From Phallusia fumigata (taxonomy: Eukaryota; Chordata; Ascidiacea; Phlebobranchia; Ascidiidae), in contig QXVZ01003312.1 in the NCBI GenBank assembly GCA_008931825.1, positions 1 through 40,642 on the forward strand: DNA of 40,642 nt, in the 5' to 3' direction. Each line of letters begins with the position of its first letter. Within the stretch, counting starts at the first letter, position 1. The notes under the pieces were generated by a model. That model did not search any database. It was not told the origin of the DNA and saw only the letters and a program-made list of their open reading frames with translations. Below are positions 23,625 to 36,009 of the stretch, piece after piece. The translations under genes were made by a program, and so were the position numbers.

Positions 23625-23755
23625 TGTAGCCAAGAGGGAAAGGGGGGTTGTGCTGGGGGACGAAAGGGCTCATGACCCCCAAATTTCTAAATTGTTTATT
23701 CTGGTGGGTTACCTCTGAAAAATGTTTGCAGTCTTCCCAAATTCTGGGCTGCGAG
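23625..23755 (+). repeat. Repeat family F, copy 2, downstream of SPR
   Basis: Parallels copy 1 at 19689-19845: a G-rich run, then CCCCCAAATTTCTAAATTG, TTATTCTGGTGGGTTACCTC and TGAAAAATG. The two direct copies bracket the SPR gene about 4 kb apart. Confidence 0.45.
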
Positions 23756-24109
23756 TGACTTTAGCGTCTGAGGTTGGAACTGTTCACTTCAACAATGCAT
23801 GAATGTGAGGGCCATGGCTCTACCTTGCGTTAATTATTAGTGGTAAAAGAATATGACTTAAAACACTTATGGCAACAGCATGACTTGCATGTAAACTGTT
23901 TTATTTACCTTTGCTGAAAAAGAATAATTACACTCCATTGTCATTTACACAATTACGTATTTTTGGGTAGTTTGCTTTTCTTTGCATTTACGCCAATATC
24001 AATATTGAACATATGCGTGTAGAATTTAGAATTCCTTACTTGGTGAGACAAAGTGACCCTGCCTGTCAAAACTATGTGTATGATAAATCAACTACACATG
24101 AGCCAGAGT

Positions 24110-24225
24110 GAATATATTGTAATGCAAACGTTTAAAAAATCGCTGTCGTCATTACTAGTGCAAGTCTTATATACAACAAGTTCTCTAGAAGTTCTTGTTT
24201 TTGATTGAGCTATTCTTAATCCTTT
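24110..24225 (+). mobile_element. Family A MITE copy
   Basis: The core TGTAATGCAAACGTTTAAAA and TCGCTGTCGTCATTACTAGT are followed by the inverted family end ACAAGTTCTCTAGAAGTTCT, so both the inner core and one terminal arm are visible. It contains no coding frame. Confidence 0.6.
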
Positions 24226-24575
24226 GTATATNGTCAGTTGTGTTTGGCTCCGAATTTGGATCTGAGTTGGAATAATCGAGTTTATGGCATAGAATTTAAC
24301 GCTTAAATTTATAGATATTTTGATGTAACTTGAGGACTTAAGATTTTTCTACCATATAAAGCTTGAAGGTTTGTAGGAAAAAGTTGGCTTCAAACTTATC
24401 TATTAATCGCAAGTAAGTTAAAAATCGTATCGGCGTCTTAGCAAAGAGCTCCATGTTAGATTACAACACCCAGCTGTTCCTCTATACCAGGTGTCACTCA
24501 GCTCTTACCAGTTTACTACTCTCTTTTATGTAATTAGCGCCCCAATAAATCGTTCACAACTGACACAACACGCAC

Positions 24576-26759
24576 CTTGTTCAATAACCTTCGTCTCCTC
24601 GCACGTGCTCGATGTCGGTGACGTCATAAAGTCCATAACTTCGTCATAATCGCTGTCGTCGAACACAGACGCGCGATTCGCTTCCATCTTGCACTTGGCC
24701 AAGTCGGCAGCCACGTCGACAACGTCATAATCGCGCGCTTTGATGACGCCATATCCTTCGTCTTCGGACTCGGTGTTGCTGACCTTGAGTTTGACGTCAT
24801 CAAACTTGAGGTCACGTGGGTCTGTAAGACAAACGACAAGGTCAAAGCGATGCAAAAAGTTGTTAGTTGGTTGACGTGTGGCAAAACGGTCGCTAATCAG
24901 GGGATTACCCCAGCTAGACATGTAAATGAACTCGAATGACATTGGGACACTAACACGGTTCGTTTTTACCTGTGCTAAGCTTGGTAATAAACTAAGGCGC
25001 TGTACATATTGGCGAACTTTTCGTTTCCACGCTACGGGCCAAGGAGGCCGAATTTTACGGCTGTTACGAAATCCAGTTCTGAAGCGTAATAAGTTCTGTT
25101 GTGTTGCCGATACACATACACATGGGCGCTGGTACGTGAAGGAATAAAGCCTTTCGATAATAGTATTGAGATTCGAATGCCCAAGACCATAACAAGCAAC
25201 ACACTACAGCTCGTTGGAGCAGAGTTCCCAAAGAAATCAAACTGATACCAATATCTGACAAAATCGTATCTTTTAGGTGGGGGGTATGTTAGATTTCCAT
25301 GAGCTGTTTTCAGTTGTATTCATGTCGTTTTTTGAATACTTAACACGAAACTTTTTATAACTTTGATCATAATGTTTGTTGGAACGTTTTATAAAGCATA
25401 CTGCTTTTAAAATCTATATGAGCCAGTATTTTCATGATAAAAATCAGGTTATTTTGTCTGTAATATACAAAAAAATAGGCGCTGACTGCTAGCATACCGC
25501 AAAAGGCGGATGCGAAACATGTATAACTTGCAAGCGATTAGTGCAAGTCACAGTTTTTGCATTTGATTGAGACTTCCTAATCAGGAAAATCCCGCTCCCC
25601 CAACACCATAACAAGTCAGCACAAAAATAGACAAGTAATACCCAATGACGCATTGAAAATTGGGAGCCACTACCAGCTACATGTGATGTTTCCTAGTATT
25701 TTTAGACGGAATTGGTATTTCTGTTGAACAATTTTGCTTTTAAAATTCATCAATATTGCCTAATATGTTGAGGTCCTTAAATGTAAGGGTGCGATGAACG
25801 TTCACATGACAACTAGTCAAATGCACAGTTTGCGCAACATAAGCGGGTTGTAAGACTAGCTTTATGCAGTCAAGCGTAAACACGACTTGACATGTGTAAG
25901 TGTATGATATGATTCTGCCTTTGTGCTTGAGTAGTCTACAACGTTGTTAAACTTCTACCAGGCATTTTGTTCATTGCTGATGTTAACCTAGACTTGAAAA
26001 GTCGTGCGGTTGTGTGACTAATGCCAGACGCCGCCTATGAGTGACCTAATTTCCCTTTTAGCAACCAAAAACTCTGGGACTAAACAAACCCAACCCTATG
26101 ACAAATAGTTAACACCCAGTTAGTTTCGCTTCAACACAAGTTGACATTTTAACCAGTGAAACACAACGTTACTTTCACATTTAAAAGTTAGTTGCTTTTA
26201 TATTCACAAAATATAAAATGATTTTCAGGAAGAGGGTTTAAAGTAAGGTTTGTGCGCTCAACCACGACTTTTTTTTGTTACAATTCAAGCATTTGTGTGC
26301 TCTATTTAAAGTGGACCCAGACAAAACATTTACGCGTTTTAAAACTATTGCCAAAAAATGTCTCGCGTCACCGCACAAAGATGGCTTAAAACCCGCTTTC
26401 AAAACAGGTCTTTTGTCGCACAGTTTTACACAAAACGTAACAATAGATAAATCCGTTTCGCGCCCAGCCCGTGGGTCATTAGCACCGCCAGTCCAAAACT
26501 CCCACCTGCGTCATAAACGCCGTGATCCTTTGTGACGTCACGATCGCGTACAAAGTCGCTCAGGGTTTGATTGATGATGACGTTGCCTCCTGTGACGTGA
26601 GTGGACCGGGTTTCTTCAAGTTGTAACATTTTGTAACTTTGAGTTTCAGAATTTCCTGCGCTTGCGTTTTCGAGGTTAAATCCGACAGAGAAGCTGCCAA
26701 TGTTGCGACGCCTGCAGTTGGTCGCCGTTTGTAATCCCCGGTAGCTAAGCTTTTCAAAT
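24576..26759 (-). CDS. Unrecognised acidic, tyrosine-motif protein (two internal exons)
   Basis: Two minus-strand exons, 26759-26506 and 24821-24576, have good borders (TTTCCACAG acceptor; GCAG/GTGGGA donor; TCTTACAG acceptor; CAAG/GTGCGT donor) and fitting phases: the join completes an Asp codon. Together they give 84 + 1 + 81 residues with no stop. The first half carries a basic NCRRRN patch; the second half is strongly acidic. Five tyrosines lie in motif-like contexts: SYKML, VYDADP, EGYGVI, RDYDVV and SDYDEV. Several fit YxxL/I/V, the type bound by SH2 domains when phosphorylated. This would suit the cytoplasmic tail of a receptor or a docking protein, but I do not recognise the family and see no membrane segment or domain. 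The upstream exon must end with two bases of a codon. The last exon may instead run on to the TAA at 24526. It is probably not the same gene as the Rab, as the phases do not fit directly. Confidence 0.5.
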
Positions 26760-29700
26760 CTGTGGAAACAAAGATCGGGGTTTGTAAAGCTTGGCTGCGG
26801 CAAAATTGTAACCGAAATCCCGCGGGCAAACCAATAAAATCCAGAGCCCTAGCGGTTCACAGTTTTAATAATATGCTTTTAGGATATCGCAACCGGTGTA
26901 AGCAAAAGTATACTGTCAAAACTGAATATAAAGCATAAGATGTGCATGCTTCGAAAAGAACCTTCTTACATTTTATTGGAAATCTGGAAAAACGGCTAAA
27001 TTTTGTTGCAAATACGACCAAACCTTCTATTTCCGATAGCGCCATAACATTGTTGTAATTTAGGGCCTAAGTTGCCACACCTACATGTCATACACTTTCT
27101 GCTTGTCAGTAAACAAGTTTTACCACAACAAACATTTGCCACAACCAGTTCCGCCTGCATAACCTGTCTGTGACCTTCAGCCACACATACTCTGTGCCAA
27201 CTGTAGATGAAGTCTTAGCGTCAAACAGACGTTTCACGTCTTTTGTTCTATCCCCGACACAAGATCAAGGAAGTGTCTCCCAGTTCATTTGTCTCCGTCA
27301 GAGCGCCACATCACTTTCTGCGGTTCGATCGCGGAAGTCAATGCGCACAGTTTCGTTTCGCCTTTGCTGCCCACAATTATTCGGCCTTTAAATTTAGCTT
27401 GCGGCAATCTACTACATGCATGTACACCAAAAATCTGACATCAGGCAACATTTGAACATCAAACAATTGAAACACCCCCCCAAAATTACCAGAAAACTTG
27501 GCTGTACCGCTTTAAATTTAAATAAGTTGTATGTACTGCTATAAATGTAAAATGCTACGTGTACATGAATTTAACAAGTTGTTTTTGTTAAACTGAGTCT
27601 GTTTAGTAACAGTGTACTTGGTTCATGGTTGACTGCGAGTATCTCGGCTAAAAACTAGCTCAAAACGTATTTATAACGAAACGAAACATAAAATTCCTGT
27701 GAAATAGTTCCACAGAATACGTTAATCAACTCCCGAGAAGCACTGCAATATCCCAAACACGCCAAAAACTCAAAACAAAACGATTTTGACTGCGTTTGCT
27801 TGCGGTCATAAAACTAAAATAAAAACTCGGGTAAAGACAATACAACTTCAGCAAAAACTGAAACAATCCTTGTTCTTAAGAGCTAATGTTCCAAACTACG
27901 TGCATAAGTGTTATAAACCGTACTGCAAATCTGACTAACTGGCCAAAACCGCCGATAAATAAACACACCACGTTGATGGGTTGCGCTGATCAAATCAAGT
28001 GATATTTGGTCGAAGATATAAACCTCCACGCACAGCGCCGAGTGACTCGCGTAAAAAGAATTCGCCTTTTTTCCTTACCCATCGTCTCTCGTTTGGCAGT
28101 CGCTACTGCGTACGCGGGAGTCTACGTCATTGCCACGTCCCTTAGGGCGCCGACAGTCGGTTTTACGTCACAACTTTCTCCTAACCCGTTGCAAGCCCTG
28201 GTTGAGACGAAAACATTTCTATGAGTCGGGGTCTTATGACCTTTCAAGTTGCGTGAAAACGTATAACCAGAAAAATGCGAGTGTAAAAAGGCCTACAGTC
28301 CTAGGAAAAGATCTGTACTGCTTAGAGACACGTAATCTCAGATCATATCTCCCAATTACGCATACATCGATTTGACCACCAACAAATTCAAAACAATACT
28401 AGGAAATTGTGTCATAGGCGTATCATGCATAAATTTTTCTTGTACAACACTTAAAATGACAAACAGTGATCAAAAACATAAAAGCACAAAAATAAGATTA
28501 TTATCTATTGTTTTTCTTCATTCTTTTTTGTATTAAGTGCTAGACATGTATATTAAACAGTCTTATTGCTTAACCGTAATTTCAGGGTTCATTCGCAAAG
28601 TATACGTAGAAAATTGCTATGCAGAAAGCTTGGTAGTAATTTATATGCACGCAACAGCGTTTTAAGTTAATTACTGAACTTGTTTTGAACTGTTATGTCG
28701 CACTTTTCAGAAATCACCACAACTGCCAATCGCCGAGCCTGAATAACAGAGTAGGCAGCCACCAAAAACAACACCTATACAATTAACACAAGTTTGAATA
28801 AAACCCACACGGCAAATGCATGCCACCGTACTACAATCACCAGCAACCTTGATATCATCCTCGGGCAAGCGACCAAGCGATTAATAAGCAGGTGTGCCAC
28901 GCGCGCAGAGGCTCAGCATGTGAAAAAAAGATGTACAAGCGTCATACAAGGTTCTGCGAAGTGTGGAGAGCCGCATTGGCTGCCGAATGAACACAGCAAC
29001 AAACAGATACCGCTAAAATCCGATTTGTTACTAGCTTTCTCGGAAGGGCCTCGTAAATCAACAGATCTAATGCATACCTGCGTACCTGTTGCTCTTTTGC
29101 CTTTTAACGCATGTAAAAAAAGCTACATGTATAGTAACTAGCTTTGGATTCGTGCATTTAATCCTCGTGATTTTGGTGTCCTAAAATTGACATGGTGAAT
29201 TCCAAAGTTACCTTTCAGCATACCCTTTTATGTTCTTTTCAACAAACCCTCTATAACTAACTGCAATGCTCTGTACTTGTCAACCACATGTTGAGGCACA
29301 AAAGCGCGCTGGTCTGCTTGGATTATTACTTTCCGGTTTAGTTTTAACCAAACAACTGATTGAAGCCAATAACAACGTGATTCATTTGTGATTGCGAATC
29401 ACTCGTGTACGATAGTTGTTTACCTCCATAGCTGTATATGCAACGGCGCCACCTCATAAAGGATTTTTTGTATCTGGTGTTTGTCGGCGAAACGCAAACT
29501 TTAGGTTGGCGCAACGGGCGGNTTCACTCCGCGGGAACTAAATAATTTTGATTTTATCTTGGTTAAAATGCAGCTGTTGTTAAATTGGAACGACTGTTTT
29601 TATAGAAATCAATGAAATTAGACGCTGAATGTAATCTTGGCTAACAAAATATCCAAATTTCGGCAGTTGCGATTTAGTTCCAGGTATTCCACAACTAAAC

Positions 29701-31020
29701 CAAACACACAGACCAATTTTTCAACTTCCCTAAAACTTATGCCACAGCTGACTGAACAAAGCTCGTTCGAAACCACTTCAACAATTTAACACCTGTAACA
29801 ATATCATACCCTAAAAACCACGGCGCCACAAACCAAATTCACACACCACTTTGCGTAATTATCCAATATACCTCCAATACTCATCACTGGCACTTCAATA
29901 TTAGTTTAAAATTGGAACTGAGAGTCACGACCTAACAGAAAGTCAGCCACTGCTGCCTGGCGATCACAAAGCACCCGAGAGGAACGCCCTGTTATTTAGT
30001 GCTCTGTGGTGTATTGGGGCGTAACTTTACGTCACAGAACGTCTTTATACGCGCCCGGCTAATTAAAACGTCGGGTTGGCCAGTTATTTCATGATCTAAG
30101 AAGGGTGGTTTCATTGCAACGTAAGGTCTTGTGTTCATCTTTCACGCGTTTTGACACCATATGCGATTTACGTAATTTACTGGGTTAGATTTACGCAATT
30201 GTCTCATCACGCGCGTTTTGCTGTTACGTGTGAATTTAACTTTTACGTGTGATAATATACAAAACATTAAGGGTTGCGTGTATAATTTTGTAACACAATG
30301 CTAAGATGGCAAATAATATGTGTTACATTTGCCTTAAGTTAAGGTTATATACAAAGAAATTTGTTTGACTAATTTGCAGTTTGCACAATTTTACACACAA
30401 AAAAAAACACAATTTCAGCCAAATTTGAAGCGCAATGTATTTAAACTAAAGTTGGTTACGAAGTCAATCTATTTTATAACATTCATATATTTTTGAAAAC
30501 ATTTTGCAGTTTTCGAAATATGAAAACCCATCTTATCACACGTAACAAGACACATTTCAAACGTAACAATAGAGTGCAAATTGCGCACAGCCATTTAAGC
30601 GTATTGCGTCACCATAAAATGCCCACTGCGTCTTTCCAGACACGCACGTATTTACATGGCCTTCCAGGAAGGGTTAAGACAGATTGAGCCAAATTTTCGT
30701 TTGAACTCGGCTTTACATCAAATCACGTGACGACGCAATGGTATAAATACGTTGACTGCCGTTTTTGTCCAGATTACAACGCATGGACCATTGCTGGTAT
30801 CATTACATTTAAGCATTTGTTGCTTTTTTTGAATTATGGACTAATGCCGAAATGACCCCCAACTGAAAGGTGTAAAACGTTTGTCTGATGCAACTTTTAA
30901 GCGAGTTTAGCTTGCTTTATGTAGTTACGAATGTTATATAAATAGGAAGAAGAAAAAAGTAGATTAGTACTTTTTTTAACTTTCTTTTTTTTTGCGGTTT
31001 TTTAAATTTCATGTTTTAGG
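26760..31020. other. Long stretch without a supported gene
   Basis: A block near 27285-27385 on the minus strand looks faintly Ig-like (see findings). The 28030-28220 block is CpG-rich and, on the minus strand, ends in ACGATGG/GTAAGG, a possible first exon with a start codon at its edge. At 30720-30790 a CACGTG E-box precedes TATAAATA, a possible promoter with no clear gene behind it. The rest is A+T-rich with short frames. A base is unresolved at 29522. Confidence 0.4.
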
Positions 31021-31145
31021 GTCGGGGGTTAACCGATATGTCAACTGGGGTTAAAAGGTGCAGTGAACAACTTAAAATACCCTTCTATCATATGTGCGAA
31101 CAAATTTAAGTGGGATTTTCTTGGCCAAACGGGATGAGAAACAAA
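31021..31145 (+). repeat. Repeat family E, copy 1
   Basis: Shares with 33967-34100, in the same order and orientation, GGTTAACCGATATG, GGGGTTAAAAGG, AACTTAAAATACCCTTCTAT, CATATGTG and a TTGGCCAAACG segment. No frame is conserved between the copies, so this is a non-coding dispersed repeat. Confidence 0.6.
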
Positions 31146-31231
31146 ACAAAAAAGGGGACCTTCCTACACCCACGAATTAAAGTGGGTTTCTAAACGAGCT
31201 TTGTGAAGTTAACCGTTCAAATTGTTATAAA

Positions 31232-31435
31232 AAGCCGCTAAAGATCAGTAAAATATGCATAAAATTGTCAAATCTATAGTAGAACAAAAAAAATTTTGAT
31301 CAATGCCATGTAAAAAGCGCCGTTGAACATCAGTTAGATACTCATGAATGTTACGAAAACTGTAGTGGAACAAACCATTGTTTGATCATTGACGTGTAAC
31401 AAGGCACACAGAATCGCCACAATGAAACATCAGCT
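31232..31435 (+). repeat. Degenerate tandem repeat, period about 85-95 bp
   Basis: Two and a part diverged units: each has an ATCAG start, then CTATAGTAGAACAAA or CTGTAGTGGAACAAA, then TTTTGATCAATG or TTTGATCATTG, then ATGTAAAAAG or GTGTAACAAG, and a GAACATCAG/GAAACATCAG junction. Confidence 0.5.
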
Positions 31436-33017
31436 CACGAATTTGAGAGTGACTTATGTCAGGACCGAGACTTGACGTTTAGGAACTCGCCCCCGTGTGT
31501 CGCTGAAGTAATATCCTGCACTGAAAGGACGCAGTGTCAACTGCAAGTGACGCACGGCGAGTTATTGCGTCACCGACAGTCGTGGTAGGAGCACGTGGAT
31601 AAAAATAATTCCTGTTGTTGGTCAACGGTTGTAAGGCTGGCATTGAGAAAGGGACTTTGGGCTAATTGATTGCAGAACGACTTGGAGACATTTGGGAGTA
31701 GTTCCTTAATTGCTCTGTTTATGTGAAACGAAACCAACGGCAAATTTCCGATACAATAATCCGGTTTCCACTTATATCTGTTCGGCGGTCTGTTTACAAG
31801 CGTCCGCAGTTAATTGCGTAGTGACCGTGTTGAAAAATTGTCTTTGAACTGAATCACACAGAGTAGAAATAGTGCGTGTTATCTGCTTTAACTACTTTTT
31901 GGGAGGTTTAACACTGGTTGAACGACAAACAATTTTGTAAGTATGCAACCCAGTGGACAAAACGTTTGTTCAGTATTTTCTATTTCAATTTTTATCAATT
32001 TTAAGATATTTCCCAACAATTTTAACGAATACCTTCATGGGTGACTGCACAAGGCTTGTTCGTAAATCCATTTTAACCGTCCTTACTAACTATTGGCACA
32101 CAGCATACACTTTAATTGCGGCCTATACATCAAGCTATGTAATATACTGTCCTAGCACTAACCACAAAAGCGTATAAATAAAGTAACCCTGAAGCACAAA
32201 TCAAAATCAAGATTTCTAAACATGATTTGCTTTCATAGCAAACAGGCTCATATAATGTTTACGAGTGTGTCACATCATACTGACGTGATATTTACAGCTA
32301 GACGTTGGGTTATATTTATAGCGGCCATTAGAACCAATTACCGATCGCCTTTCTGTGAAATTGTCTGCTACTGACAGGTTAAACTGAACCAACGCTGGAT
32401 TCTAAATTTACGCATTTAATAGCGGGTTTATCTCAATCGATAAAGTCCTTGGCTACACGTAAAATTGACTGGGGATTTTGAACTTGAGGCGTCTCTGAAA
32501 GTAACTCTTATGTTTTAAAGTAAAGCCAATGCTTTATCTAACTGGTTTCATTGGGAGAATAAAGGCTTGTCGGATGCTTTAAACGAGTTAACATGTAAAA
32601 AATACATCTTGCTTACATCAAAAGTCACAAATTGGGACCCATAATGACCGTTGTGCATAAAAATGTTTCTAATGTGCAAAAAAGTAAGATTCCGATGTCT
32701 ACATTCGCGTTTAGAACTTTTTAACTGTCTCTAAACGCAGCTCATTAGTTGTTTGTGAGAGTATTTAAGCGCGTTGTCAGGGGGTACGCATTATTCCACG
32801 CTCAAGAACGCCTTATTCACACACGCATATGCTCAGTTGCAAACTGCTCCCCTACGCGCCTTAGCAGCAGCCTGTTTCCATGAAACCAATCAAACCCCGG
32901 AAATTCAAATCAACGGCAAAGAGCTGGGACAAATAGGAAGTCATTGCATCGGCCGACCAAAGGACAGAGCAGCGCACGATTTCAGCTGGCCCAGCGCCGG
33001 AAAAGGCAATACGTCGC

Positions 33018-33025
33018 TATATATA
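33018..33025 (+). promoter_or_regulatory. TATA-box candidate in a CpG-rich block
   Basis: TATATATA lies in a less A+T-rich stretch (about 32770-33215), with ACCAATCAAAC near 32883 upstream and a TGACGTCA octamer downstream at 33099-33106. A 43-codon ATG frame follows at 33082-33213. It is promoter-like on the plus strand, but no multi-exon gene is visible behind it. Confidence 0.3.
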
Positions 33026-33240
33026 CACGAAAAATCGTTCGCTTTTGCTCGATGTGCAGCTGCCAGTTCAGCAGTGTTATTATGACGCGACGCGGTGGTG
33101 ACGTCACAATGAGGTCGGAAACGCAATTTCCGTCAACAAGTGAGAGGGACGCGGCAGAAAAAAACAGGAAACCGCGACATTACATCGCAGTCCTACTTTC
33201 ACAAACTCTTTGAGTACGTAGCAACACAAAACACGTACTT

Positions 33241-33344
33241 GATAAGTAGCTTAGTTAAAAACATAACTGCCAGAGAATTGTATGTAGTGAATACTTTGTA
33301 ATGCAAACGTTGCAACCATCGCTGTTTCGATCATCAGTGCAAAG
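33241..33344 (+). mobile_element. Family A MITE copy
   Basis: The order is the same as in the 6615-6715 copy: TTAAAAACATAACTGCCAGA, GTAGTGAATACTTTGTAATG, GCAAACGTTGCAACCATCGC and TCATCAGTGCAAAG. Confidence 0.65.
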
Positions 33345-33966
33345 TGAATTGCTGTGATATAGTTTCAGATATTTTTTCTACCCTGGCTAAGTTCTACGCC
33401 TCGTCACAACTATTTGTTAAAGCGGGTACAACAACAAGCTTCGTGCACCCAACCATGACAAAGTTGAGCTCATTGCAATTGACTGAAAACTATCTATTAG
33501 CTTAATTATGAAATTATGCTCAAACCGATTTTAAGCAACCCATAAATCCATCCACTTACCTTTAAAACTGCTTCAAAATCATCGAAAAATGTGCCCTTGC
33601 CTCAAGGTCAAGCTGAACACTAACTTAATTTACAATATGCACTAAACAAGATATATATCCGGAATTCATCACAGTACACTATCAAGACGGTAATCTGGCT
33701 TTCGTAGCAGGATCTATGCTTTAGACCACAGCAGGCCTTATATCCCGATTGCTGTAATCGCTTCTATTACACAGACATGTCTGGGAACGGGGAATCCCAA
33801 CGTTGGGAGGCTTAAAAAACTCCAAAGTACTTAACTATGCTGTTGGAATTTCTGTTACTTTTCTGTTGAGAACATTTCCTTGAGTGAAGCGAATACACCT
33901 CGCCCTTCAACGACACAACACACCGTTTAATACAAAATCTATCCATCGAAAAAAATTTACGTTTGC

Positions 33967-34100
33967 GGGCCTGTGGGTGAACCGATGGATGAAACGGGAT
34001 CAAAAGTGGTCAGTGCCAACTTTAGATACCCATCTATCATGTGTGAAAATTTAAAGTAATTTGGACAACTCTTTTTTGACCAAAACGTGGTAACAAACTC
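33967..34100 (+). repeat. Repeat family E, copy 2
   Basis: Direct relative of 31021-31145, about 2.9 kb downstream, with GGTGAACCGATGGATGAAAC, GGGATCAAAAGTGG, AACTTTAGATACCCATCTAT and CATGTGTGAAAATTTAAAG. Several A-rich runs at the right end. Confidence 0.6.
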
Positions 34101-36009
34101 GCATTGGACAAAAAAAAAACAGAGCGGAAACAGCATGTGTCCCTTCATGAAAGGTTAATCGCAGAGATTTATGCAGAAAATATCAGGCTTCAATAAAGCC
34201 TATATTTCGTTTTTTACCGACATGCCAAACCGGTTTATGAGGGAACTGCCCTTTACGTTTGGCTCAGATCTCATCTCAGATCACGCAGGCCACTGTGTAT
34301 ATGCGCAACAACATCGCAACGGTGGCCAAAGCCGCAATTGAAATTCCTGCCCTCTCATCCGATACTTCGCAATTGGGATCATTGCGCCAATTCAAATAAA
34401 GCGCTTCGTTGATTTTTAGTCACACAGACAGTGAGAACATAGCTTGGCCGTTAACCTAATTTTCAAACGTTTTTTTTTACTTTTCTGCACCAGTGATGAA
34501 ATCGGTTTTTATTTTTCGCCATCAGTATTACACAAAAAAATTTACGTGTATTAAAATCTTCACCTTTACCTTTTGAATGAACGCGTTGTCATAAGTTATA
34601 GGTTTTAGGAGCTCATAGGAACATTTTAGGATGTTAAAAATTCTGTAAGCAATCCATTACTCTCTATACGCGCCGTAGAAAAGCGGTGTCGATGATTCTG
34701 GATGTGTTTGTACACCTCAGTTTAATTGACCACACACAGTAGTTAACCAAAACGCAACTCTTTGGTAAAGGACCTAATTGACAGTTAAGCACACAAGGCA
34801 TTCACCAAATGATTTACCGACTGTCAAGGGCTAACATCCACGCAGCAAGGCGCCAACCAACCCTTCCATGATACGTTTCCTGCCGTGGATTCGCTATTCA
34901 ACTAATCGTGTAAGTGATTACCGACTTCATCGTTGCCTTGACGCCCCACTTGCGCGCTAAACGCTAAATCGCGGTGTTTTAACCCTTAATTGCCTGGCGC
35001 GGGCACAAGTCCAGGTCCAGGTTTACGGAGGTTTTGTGGTAGTCAAGTGCAGAAGTCGACTGTGGCGCTTACTTGGCGCCGAGCACCCAGCGCTCAGTTA
35101 GCTTCCGCGAAGCCTACAACGCCGTGCTGGGAAAATACAACGTCCTTAGCCGGCAAATAAATGTAATTGGCGCCGTGGAAACCTGCTTCAAAGCTGCACT
35201 GGGCGTGAAATGTTACCTTGCAGCTAGAGCACTTGCAGCCAAACCGCGTTGCGCCTTTAATCGGCTGTTACAAAGGCATTGTGCCTCTTGTATACTCAAG
35301 TGTTGGCTTGATTGGGTAATAACTCGTTGCTCGCGCCGACTGTGTTATTGTATCGCCGCGATACGACGCGATACGCGCTACGTGTGCTGTGACATTAATC
35401 CCTTATTAAACAGCGAGACGCCCATTGACCGATCGCTTATTTAATATCGTTAATTCGGTAATTACGTTAAAGTAGTTGCCGGTGAGTTCATATACCCGCA
35501 CACAGCTGTACAAGCAAAAAACTCGGCAACAAAACAGTTAAAATCAGTTCAAACGAATAAAGCCTTTAGGTGGATTTTAAACATAAGAATTGAGGTAAGA
35601 AACAATAAATGCGTTTGTAGCTTTTTCGCATGACCGGTTTAAGCAGGTTTACAAGCGAGATCTGTGCAACCAACCATGGCATTGTTCTTAGATTTCCTAT
35701 ATCTACAAGGAGAATAACAAAAGAAATTTAACACGCACAGAAATAGTTGTAACAAACACCTTTCCTGATATAGCAAGTACAAAAAACCTTTGGATTAAGT
35801 CGCGTTTCAAACCCAAACCTAACTTTTTTAAAGCCGGGTGTACTGTAAAGGCCCCAACAAAAAAAAACAATAAAAAGGTCTGCTTGCAATTCTTTAACTT
35901 TACAACTTCCACCAAATCCACCTTTTGTACAACTTGCATTGCATTGACACTTCTGGTCTTACTTAGGTACATAATTCACGGTGTTAAAATCCCTCTATAA
36001 GGAGAAACA
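34101..36009. other. Stretch without a supported gene; long open frame at 35043-35444
   Basis: A GC-richer block holds 133 sense codons without ATG on the plus strand (35043-35444), with possible splice signals but no recognisable domain. The remainder is A+T-rich and shows nothing. Confidence 0.4.

Noticed and set aside
3942-26759. One giant minus-strand gene joining the tyrosine-motif exons to the Rab exons, with SPR nested in an intron
   Set aside because: The donor at 24576 leaves one base while the exon at 7035 needs two, so a direct join breaks the frame. No bridging exon was found.
26560-26829. Alternative minus frame over the 26.8 kb exon (KSLATGDYKRRPTAGV...)
   Set aside because: It looks protein-like, but no good donor fits its frame, while the chosen frame joins the next exon in phase.
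28794-29141. 115-codon plus frame
   Set aside because: Non-ATG start, no motif, no splice signals in phase.
35703-35972. 89-codon minus frame starting with ATG
   Set aside because: The hydrophobic run comes from A+T-rich sequence (poly-A and poly-T tracts). No supporting context.
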